From: Autumnicola tepida
GTDB taxonomy: Bacteria; Bacteroidota; Bacteroidia; Flavobacteriales; Flavobacteriaceae
Direction of reading: 5' to 3'
Assembly: GCF_031846485.1 (NCBI RefSeq)
Contig: NZ_JAVRHQ010000020.1
Location: 14,431 to 78,430 of the forward strand
Length of the DNA stretch: 64,000 nt
Numbering within the stretch: the first letter of the stretch is position 1; every line of letters begins with the position of its first letter. Positions 35,522 to 42,600 of this stretch are shown piece after piece. A program made the position numbers and the translations under genes. The notes beneath the pieces were generated by a model. The model was not told where the DNA came from. It saw nothing but the letters and a program-made list of their open reading frames with translations, and did not search any database.

Positions 35522-35950
35522 ATGAAAAAGCTATATTTTCTATTATTTGTGACTTTTGCGGGATGCAATTATCCTAAAGATCCACATCATTCCTTCGAAA
35601 AAGCAAAGGAAAACAGGCTGAGGGTTGGTGCGATAGTTAATCCGCCGTTTGTCACCCGGGAAGATGGTTCTATTGGTGGAAGTGAAATAAAAATCATAAA
35701 AGATTTCGCAAAGGGAGAAAACCTTAAACTGAAAATTGAAGAGGGTTCTGAAAGTGACCTTGTGGAGAAACTGGAAAAATATGAAGTTGACATTATTGCC
35801 GGGGGCTTCGATAAAAAAAGTATCTGGAAAAAGAAAGCGGGATTAACTACCCCGTATGATAAGAAGCACGTTTTTTTTATTCCAAAAGGAGAAAACCGAC
35901 TGCTGCAACAACTGGAGAGTTTTATTTTGGAAAAAGTAGATAAACCATGA
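35522..35950 (+). CDS. half-length solute-binding-protein-like lipoprotein
   Basis: The 142-residue product has a lipoprotein signal (MKKLYFLLFVTFAGCNY) and then a segment like lobe 1 of extracellular solute-binding protein family 3 (LRVGAIVNPPFVTREDGSIGG, EIKIIKDFAKGENLKLKIEEG, KYEVDIIAGGFDKKSIW, LTTPYDKKHVFFIP). A full SBP_bac_3 protein is about 230-260 residues with two lobes; here the second lobe is missing. Because the gene ends cleanly in an ATGA overlap with the next gene, it looks like a stable short form rather than random truncation. It may sense or bind a small ligand for the transporter encoded next to it. Confidence 0.75.
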   Translation: MKKLYFLLFVTFAGCNYPKDPHHSFEKAKENRLRVGAIVNPPFVTREDGSIGGSEIKIIKDFAKGENLKLKIEEGSESDLVEKLEKYEVDIIAGGFDKKSIWKKKAGLTTPYDKKHVFFIPKGENRLLQQLESFILEKVDKP

Positions 35951-36894
35951 GAAGTATAAAGGATTATCATCTTCCCAAAGAACTTGAAGACGATCTTAGG
36001 TCTGCCAAAAAAATAGAATGGATAACGGTAATATATTTAATTTCCGTGGTGGTTGTAATGTACCTGGTAATGGGGTCTTCTCAGGCCATGAAATCTGCCT
36101 GGCTGGAAGACGTGCTTGGGCTGGTGCCTTCAGTGGCATTTCTTATTTCCACACATATAAACAGCAAAGCGCCCAATGACAGGTTTCGGTATGGCTACCA
36201 TAGAGTGTTTTCTATCTCGTTCCTTATAGGTGCCGCGGCATTGTTGGGCATGGGGATTTTTATGATTTACGATTCCTCTATGTCATTAATAAAAACTGAA
36301 CACCCTACAATAGGTAACCGCATTATCTTTGGTGAACGCATATGGATGGGATGGGTGATGATAGTTGCACTTATATACAGCTCTGTGCCCTCCATGATTC
36401 TTGGGTTCAAAAAACTTCCTAAAGCCAAAACCCTTCATAATAAAGTTCTATACACCGACGCGAAAGCCCAAAAGGCAGATTATATGACTGCTTTCGCGGC
36501 TATTGTGGGAATTATAGGAGTAGGAGGAGGCTGGTGGTGGGCAGACTCTGTGGCAGCTTTGTTTATTTCTATTTCGGTCTTAAAAGATGGAATTAACTAC
36601 GTTTCCACAGCGGTAACAGATTTGATGGACCGCAGCCCGGTTACCTTGAAGGAAGAAAAAGAAGTGCCTTTAATAAATGAAATAAAAGACCTTGTACTTT
36701 CCTGGGACTGGGTAAAGGACGCAAATGTAAGGTTTAGGGAAGACGGCCAGGTATTTATGGGAGAAATCGCAGTGGTGCCAAAAACCACTGTGGATACGGA
36801 AAAACTTGAAGAAGCATACGAAAAAATTTATGACTACTCCTGGAAAATTAGTGACGTGGTTATTGGGCCGGTAAAGAAGTTGCCAAAGTGGTAG
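35947..36894 (+). CDS. cation diffusion facilitator-like transporter, divergent metal site
   Basis: The 315-residue protein has about five to six transmembrane segments (ITVIYLISVVVVMYLVMG, FLIGAAALLGMGIFMIY, WVMIVALIYSSVPSMILGF, FAAIVGIIGVGGGWWWADSV) and a C-terminal cytoplasmic domain (about 235-315) of CDF type with MGEIAVVPKTTVD. The loop APNDRFRYGYHRVFS and the stretch LYTDAKAQKADYMTA match CDF positions. However, the usual D/H-x3-D metal quartet of transmembrane helices 2 and 5 is not apparent (TM2 carries LEDVLGLVPS and TM5 ADYMTAFAAI). Its substrate is therefore uncertain. It overlaps the lipoprotein gene by 4 bp and ends 9 bp before a truncated CRISPR repeat. Confidence 0.8.
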   Translation: MRSIKDYHLPKELEDDLRSAKKIEWITVIYLISVVVVMYLVMGSSQAMKSAWLEDVLGLVPSVAFLISTHINSKAPNDRFRYGYHRVFSISFLIGAAALLGMGIFMIYDSSMSLIKTEHPTIGNRIIFGERIWMGWVMIVALIYSSVPSMILGFKKLPKAKTLHNKVLYTDAKAQKADYMTAFAAIVGIIGVGGGWWWADSVAALFISISVLKDGINYVSTAVTDLMDRSPVTLKEEKEVPLINEIKDLVLSWDWVKDANVRFREDGQVFMGEIAVVPKTTVDTEKLEEAYEKIYDYSWKISDVVIGPVKKLPKW

Positions 36895-36903
36895 TAGAAT
36901 GGT

Positions 36904-37597
36904 GATTCACAGGACTCATTGCCACTTTGAACTATTTAGTAACGTTGTGAATTGCTTTCAGAATTGTATTTTTAGCTAAGATTCACAGGTCTATTATGAG
37001 AAAGTATTATCTTCACCGGGTTGTGAATTGCTTTCAGAATTGTATTTTTAGCTAAGATTCACAGGTTATGAAGCGGAAAAGATGAAGCTCTATAAGTTGT
37101 GAATTGCTTTCAGAATTGTATTTTTAGCTAAGATTCACAGGCCCCGGCTTCACAAATTTCACAATAAGCACGTTGTGAATTGCTTTCAGAATTGTATTTT
37201 TAGCTAAGATTCACAGGGATTAATAATTACGATGAACCTCTTAAGTAGTTGTGAATTGCTTTCAGAATTGTATTTTTAGCTAAGATTCACAGGATGAGCA
37301 ATTGGATTGACAAGCTTTTAGGCGTTGTGAATTGCTTTCAGAATTGTATTTTTAGCTAAGATTCACAGGTCGGCAAATACATGCCCGGCGTCCACCTGCG
37401 TTGTGAATTGCTTTCAGAATTGTATTTTTAGCTAAGATTCACAGGGCTGGCGATCCATTCGGCTTCAGTTCCCTGGTTGTGAATTGCTTTCAGAATTGTA
37501 TTTTTAGCTAAGATTCACAGGAGCAACTTTTGCCAATGCCGTATGTACGTTGTTGTGAATTGCTTTCAGAATTGTATTTTTAGCTAAGATTCACAGG
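36904..37597 (+). CRISPR. type II-C CRISPR array: nine full repeats, one truncated repeat, nine 30-nt spacers
   Basis: Nine identical 46-nt repeats begin at 36944 and recur every 76 bp to 37552. Each starts GTTGTGAATTGC and ends GATTCACAGG, and all spacers are exactly 30 nt. At the left end only the last 10 nt of a repeat remain (36904-36913), followed by one further 30-nt spacer. The repeat length and start are typical of flavobacterial II-C systems. The tracrRNA anti-repeat beside cas9 pairs with the 5' half of the repeat read on the + strand, so crRNAs are transcribed left to right, toward cas2. The truncated repeat suggests that the left end is the old end. I cannot name the spacer targets. 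Confidence 0.97.
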
Positions 37598-37631
37598 ATA
37601 CCCGCCATAAAAAGCTGGTATCCTGTTTTTT
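37594..37631 (+). terminator. array-end terminator that uses the last bases of the repeat
   Basis: CAGGATACC (37594-37602) pairs with GGTATCCTG (37617-37625), a perfect 9-bp stem followed by a T run. The first four stem bases, CAGG, belong to the final repeat. Confidence 0.7.
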
Positions 37632-37663
37632 AGGTGTTATGTCAGGATTAAAAAATAAAGAAG

Positions 37664-37702
37664 AAAAATGAGGACTCAACTTTGCTCGACCTCATAATTT
37701 TT
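37664..37702. terminator. hairpin between the array and cas2
   Basis: ATGAGG (37668-37673) and CCTCAT (37690-37695) are flanked by A and T runs. On the minus strand it would terminate the cas operon just after cas2. Confidence 0.45.
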
Positions 37703-37738
37703 ATCCTGGACAACATGATTCTACGGCATTACTTACTC

Positions 37739-38083
37739 TTAAAAAAGTTCCAGTTGCTGGACAGGTTGTTCCGCTACTGTTTCTTCCTGCCCGTGGTATA
37801 ACTGCATCATTCCAAATTGTTTATCGGTAATTTGCATAATACATATCTTACCTTTTTTTGGCAGCGCTCGTTGTGTTCTTTTTATATGCACTTCCGCGTT
37901 TTCCCTGCTTGGGCAAAAGCGGGTGTAAATTGAGAACTGGAACATCCCGAAACCGTCATCCAGAAGATTTTTTCTAAAACGGGTTGCAGCCTTCCTTTCT
38001 TTACGAGTTTCAGTTGGCAAATCAAAAAATACAAGTACCCACATGCTTCTGTATTGGTTTAAACGTGAAAATCGATCTTTCAT
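37739..38083 (-). CDS. cas2: CRISPR-associated endoribonuclease-fold protein Cas2
   Basis: The 114-residue protein shows the Cas2 core MWVLVFFDLPTETRKERKAATRFRKNLLDDGFGMFQFSIYTRF (diagnostic VFFDLPTETRKERK and GFGMFQFSIYTRF), with the conserved Asp after VFF. Cas2 pairs with Cas1 to capture and integrate new spacers. It is the last gene of the minus-strand cas operon and lies 141 bp from the array. It is separated from cas1 by about 690 bp of inserted DNA, which is unusual because cas1 and cas2 normally touch. Its frame looks intact. Confidence 0.95.
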   Translation of the reverse strand: MKDRFSRLNQYRSMWVLVFFDLPTETRKERKAATRFRKNLLDDGFGMFQFSIYTRFCPSRENAEVHIKRTQRALPKKGKICIMQITDKQFGMMQLYHGQEETVAEQPVQQLELF

Positions 38084-38112
38084 GTTAATGTTTTATGTAA
38101 TAAAAATTCCAG

Positions 38113-38260
38113 TTCCGGTGGCTTCGGTACGATTTTCTACCGAAAATCACTCACAGCCACCTGGCACAGGTCCCAATGTTATCGGCATAATTTTGTACCT
38201 AGGATCATTCAGCCACCTTAGGGTGGTCGTTGAATAGCCGTCTGAGCGGCTTTATCGAAA
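38113..38260 (+). repeat. left nested-hairpin repeat of the GIY-YIG element
   Basis: GGTGGCT (38117) pairs with AGCCACC (38155), and within it GATTTTC (38131) pairs with GAAAATC (38142), giving a nested hairpin. After a 50-nt insertion relative to the right copy, TTCA-CCACC/GGTGG-TGAA and CCG/CGG stems follow, and the unit ends in TATCGAAA. Confidence 0.75.
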
Positions 38261-38293
38261 CCACCTTCCCTAATTGAAAGTTCCACTATATAT

Positions 38294-38586
38294 TTAATCT
38301 TTCTTTGAAAATACTTTTTTGGCCAGTTTGGGCAGCAATTCAGTTTCTCCCCTCATCAATGCTTCCTTTTCCTTTCTACTCCAGCCCTGTATTTGTTTTT
38401 CACGGCAAAAAGCTTCGTCTATCCTGCAATATTCTTCATAATATAATAATTCAACTGGTAATCTTTTAGCTGTATGTCGTGCTCCTGTTCCGTTATTATG
38501 TTGTAACCTTTTTTCAAGAATTTGGTACTCCCTGTGTAATATGAACCATCACTACATACCACTATGTACATATATCCTTTAGCCAT
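38294..38586 (-). pseudogene. GIY-YIG nuclease family gene with a 1-nt frameshift
   Basis: On the minus strand an ATG at 38586 starts MAKGYMYIVVCSDGSYYTGST, the GIY-YIG/URI motif (here YMY...YYTG). At about 38520-38525 one base is missing in ACCAAATTC. One frame further the protein continues ILEKRLQHNNGTGARHTAK, then RLPVELLYYEEYCRIDEAFCREKQIQGWSRKEKEA (core CREKQIQGWSRKEKEA) to a TAA at 38294. The rejoined product is about 97 residues, the normal length for these small Bacteroidota GIY-YIG proteins. In the original frame a TAG cuts it at about 57 residues. The frameshift could be real decay or a sequencing error. The family cleaves DNA; its members often travel with the repeats seen here. 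Confidence 0.85.
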
Positions 38587-38612
38587 TTTGATAATTTATC
38601 AATAACTATTTA

Positions 38613-38702
38613 TTCCGGTGGCTTCGGTACGATTTTCTGCCGAAAATCACTCAGCCACCTTAGCTTAGTCGCTGAGTGGCCGCCGAAGCGGCTGTATCGA
38701 AA
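38613..38702 (+). repeat. right nested-hairpin repeat of the GIY-YIG element
   Basis: GGTGGCT (38617) pairs with AGCCACC (38653), with inner GATTTTC/GAAAATC (38631, 38642). Next come ACTCAGC/GCTGAGT and GCCGC-CGAA-GCGGC, and the unit ends in TATCGAAA. It lies 27 bp upstream of the nuclease start codon. The three stems together look like a cloverleaf. Confidence 0.75.
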
Positions 38703-38731
38703 CGACAGTTTCTATCTCCCCATCTCAATTG

Positions 38732-38762
38732 GTCGGTAAATGGCCGCCTTAAAGGCTGTAAC
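38732..38762 (+). repeat. decayed fragment of the same repeat
   Basis: GTCGGTAAATGGCCGCC and then AAAGGCTGTAAC parallel the right copy's GTCGCTGAGTGGCCGCC and GCGGCTGTATCG. It lies directly before the cas1 stop codon. Confidence 0.5.
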
Positions 38763-38769
38763 TAAGCAC

Positions 38770-39666
38770 TTAATCATATACCGGATATAAAATCTTCCGG
38801 CTCATTCCTGCAAAACATTCCTGCAGTGAATTGGTGGTGCGGCTCATGGCCACCATAAGCGGACTCATCTTATCATCGATTACCACATCCATTGCAGGGA
38901 TTTGTAAAAGCTGGCTTTTTAGAAAAGTGTTCAATTCTTCAATGTCTTCACCAGTACTCACAATTTCATACACCAGGTCGTCAACGTAGATGCGGTAAGG
39001 CTCCATAATATCATCGGCCAGGGCAAAGGCGTTATATTTGTTATGATGAAAAATGCCAACCCCAGGCAACATGCCAGAACTAATTAAGGCTCTTGCCGTT
39101 ACTGCCCTTAAGATCGCATATCCGTAATTTAGCAGGTTGTTGGGTGGAATGCCATTGCGATACCGGCTAAAACCTTCAATCTCAAATAAGTTTTGCCAGT
39201 AGTGAGCCGCGGCTATGGCCTCATGATTTTCATTATCGCCACTTCTAACTTCATTCGCCCATCTTGCCAATTTTTTATGATTTTTGCCACGACGGAACAG
39301 GTGATTGGCCTGGTTAGCAATCTTAGCACTTACGGTTTGTTGCCAGAGGTTCTTCTTTAGCGGTAGGCTGGCATTTAACTGGTTGGCAAAACGTTCCGTT
39401 TGTTCGGTATGGCCTACGAGGGGCTGAAGCAGGGAACAGGGAAGGTGTTGCTTGTCGCAATTCACAACAGCCGTTTTGTTCTGTATCAATTTAGTAATCA
39501 GTCCATTGGTAAGGGTGATCTGCGGGTTTTCGAGGACCAGCATTCCTATATCTTCTATTGGCTCGGTTTTATCTTCTTTTTCCTCTTCCGGAAAGGAAAT
39601 AACCAGTTGCTCATTCTTTGTGCTGAGGTAAGCCGGATTGCCGAAAAAGAGGGTGCGTTTGATCAT
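38770..39666 (-). CDS. cas1: CRISPR-associated integrase Cas1, type II
   Basis: The 298-residue protein has the Cas1 start IKRTLFFGNPAYLSTKNEQLVI, with the active-site region GYAILRAVTARALISSGMLPGVGIFHHNKYNAFALADDIMEPYRI (core ILRAVTARALISSGMLPG and GIFHHNKYNAFALADDIMEP). The conserved His and Asp of the metal site are present in these stretches. Together with Cas2 it inserts spacers. It starts 11 bp after the cas9 stop, so cas9 and cas1 form one operon. The absence of csn2 or cas4 makes this subtype II-C. Confidence 0.96.
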   Translation of the reverse strand: MIKRTLFFGNPAYLSTKNEQLVISFPEEEKEDKTEPIEDIGMLVLENPQITLTNGLITKLIQNKTAVVNCDKQHLPCSLLQPLVGHTEQTERFANQLNASLPLKKNLWQQTVSAKIANQANHLFRRGKNHKKLARWANEVRSGDNENHEAIAAAHYWQNLFEIEGFSRYRNGIPPNNLLNYGYAILRAVTARALISSGMLPGVGIFHHNKYNAFALADDIMEPYRIYVDDLVYEIVSTGEDIEELNTFLKSQLLQIPAMDVVIDDKMSPLMVAMSRTTNSLQECFAGMSRKILYPVYD

Positions 39667-39677
39667 TTTTTAGACTT

Positions 39678-42600
39678 TTAATATTCTCCAACTCTAACAA
39701 TATCACCCACATGATTTAGTCGTACTTTTAATATATTTTGGATTGAATTTGGATTTCTCATTCTATAATATGTAACATTTCGAAGGCTATTCTCATCTTT
39801 TAATTGTGTTTCCAAATGATGTCTAAACCAATAGTCTTTTGTCCCAAATTTTTGCACTCTAAATAAATGCTTGCTTATTTCTGATTTATTGTCAGGATCC
39901 AGCAAATCAATTTCTTCCGGATTAAAATCTTCTGAAGGGAAAACAAACATTTCATTTTGCTTCATAGTAAATAAAAATTTCCAACCTTTAGGGTGTTCTT
40001 TTTGAATAATTGTCAATCCTTGATTTTTACGAATCACAGCTTCATAAAATGAAACGACCTCCTCTTGGAGATTCCCTTTTTTATCCTGGTAGATTGCCAC
40101 GTGATGATTATTTCCGGTGCTTACATAATCAACCGGAATAGTATTCCCGTTATCATCTGTGATCTCATTTCCTAAGTGATCTTTAGCGGTATGTAATGCC
40201 TCTGCGTTGTTTATTCCTGAAATAGTCACACTTTTTAAAGGAATTTGCTTTTCTTCATTTAACCAGATAGGATTTTCATCAAGATCTGAAAAAGCTTCTT
40301 TAGCATTTCCGTTAAATTTCTTTAATCGCTTTTGAAGCACTTTTTGTACACCAACATTAATAACTTTATCAATTTTTAAATCAGGTGTAATTTCTTTTCG
40401 AATCGTATATTGATTTTCCAACTGAACAGTTTTTACTTTTTCAGGCACTACAGCTCCTTTATCACTAAGTGGGATTGGATTTTTAGCTAAAATATTTTTT
40501 CCGGTAAAAGCTTTTTTTGGGTTATTCTCAAATTCAGCTAAACGCTTCTGTAATGCTTCCCGGTATTTCTTTTTTGCTACGGTTGCAATTTTATCCTGAT
40601 CAAAACTTCCGCCTATTTTTTCAAGTTTAGTACTATATTTTTTAGCATTTCCATAAATAGTTTCTTTGTGTAACTGACCTCTTGGCGTAAGCTCTGTCTT
40701 AATTTTAAAATTGCCTTTCCCTTTTATTTTTATTTTATTCTTGTTTTTAGTAACGACCTTGTTTTTAGCTTTGTGAGAGACCAATATAGATTCTAAATGT
40801 CTCTTAGCTTCTTCTCTGATGTTTTCAAATGGTTTTACAAATCGTCTTCCGCCTTCTTTAGCCCGATAGGTATATTTTTCTTTGATTCCATAAAAGGAAC
40901 CTTCTTTTATGCTTTCCGCATTCATATTATTTAAATATTGAATAAATACCGGGCGGGTAAAAGCTACGGTTATGGCATCCATTGCGTGGTGCCGGTGGTC
41001 ATTCCGCTTTGTCCATTCTGCAATACGGGTCAATTCTTTGCCGTGGCGATTTTCTATTGAATAAGTAAGGCCTAAAGTTTTGTATTTTTCAAAGTTCAAT
41101 TCTTTAAGTACATCGATCAATTCCCAATCTTCACGAAGTTTTGAGGTAATGGTTCCTGAAGTGAGGGTAATATGACGTGTAATTTCCAAAAGAATTTGCG
41201 CAGATTTGCGGGCGATATAGGCAGAATTCCCCAAATCCCGATTTAAAAATCCATCGGGGATTTCCGCTTTAGTCATCAAAAGCTTTTTGCGGTTCATATA
41301 TTTTATATCCCCTACAGAATAAACTTCTTCTACGCGCTTTTTAAAGTCGTTTAGCCATCCTTTACGTTCACAATAATCATAGGCAGTTTCATTTCCTTTT
41401 TCTAGGTTTATATCGCGTAGTTCCAACGTTTTGTTAGAAAAAGAATCATCAAATAATAGCGACTGTGGAATAATATGTTCTACATCAAATTTATTGGTAA
41501 AAAGTTCTTCCGGTTTTACATAAGTGCCTGAATAGAGCGTTTTATATCCAGTGGCTTTTAATTCTTTGTATAACCTGTATTTGATTAAATCTTTGCGACT
41601 TACGTAAGGAAGCCCAAATTCCTTTTTCAGTAAAGCTCGTATCGCTTCATATTCTTTAGTGACTTTACCTATCTGTTTAGTCATTTCGTTACGTTGCTGA
41701 GCAGTCTTTTTTAACTCACGTGCCAGTTCTATCCGTATTTCATCAGGTTTGCCTAATTGAGGATCTTTTAGAATGGTATTTACTAAATTGATCATCTGGT
41801 TTAGAATCTTCTCAACTACCGGATTGCGCAGACTGTTTTTCTTGAGAATTTCCAATTCTGATTTTAATTTGCGCTCTGCATTCTCTGGTTTTGTAATGGA
41901 ATTGGAATGATTATATCCGGCTTTTGAACATGCTTCATCATATAATGCCCCGTCTTTTAAATAAGGAAGCATTTTTCGCATTGCACGTACACTAAGGTTT
42001 CCATAATCCTTTTGAAAAGTTACTCTGGCAAGTAAACGGGAGTGTTTTTCCTGAAATCCAAATTTCTCCTGAAGCTTTTCAAGTAAAGAATCTGTACCAT
42101 TTGGAGAATTATCATCTTCATAAGAATAGAGCAAATGCCAAAGTTCATAAGATGGTTGCTTAACGAAATCATTTCCGGGCAATTCATTATTAAAATCAAG
42201 AATGTCCTGATTGATTCCGATAACTTTAAAACAGTCTTTTATATTTTGAATGGTTTCTGAAGAAGATAATTTCTTAAGATCAATTTCATGGCCTTCATTT
42301 ACTACTATTTTTTTATAAACTTCCAGTAAGGCCGCATTGGTTCGATTACCTTCCAAGTGTTTAAAATTGAGTTTCCAATCTTTTGGATTGTTTTCAGAAT
42401 TTTTAAACACCCATTTTAAAAACTGATTATCGGTCATTTTATCTATCCAGTCCAGTTCTTCAAAAAGTAACTGTTTGGTGTCTTCATCTAATTCATATGC
42501 TTCTAAATAGCTATTCTTCTTGGTTATGCGAATAGCATTGATATTTTGCCAAATCTTAAATTCCTGAAAAACAGGTGAAGATTTGGGAGCTACGCGTGGT

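Larger units (their letters stand above)
38113..38702. mobile_element. candidate GIY-YIG repeat-flanked element inserted between cas1 and cas2
   Basis: A frameshifted GIY-YIG nuclease gene (38294-38586) is bracketed by two direct copies of a structured repeat, at 38113-38260 and 38613-38702. The copies start exactly 500 bp apart and share about 44 nearly identical bases, plus a common end TATCGAAA. A third, decayed fragment follows at 38732-38762. No transposase is present. The arrangement resembles REP-associated units in which a nuclease travels with palindromic ends. It breaks the normal cas1-cas2 contact. Mobility is inferred from structure and place only. Confidence 0.6.

Noticed and set aside
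38043..38237. Plus-strand open frame over the cas2 start and left repeat
   Set aside because: It is antisense to cas2 and runs through structured repeat DNA; no protein family is recognised.
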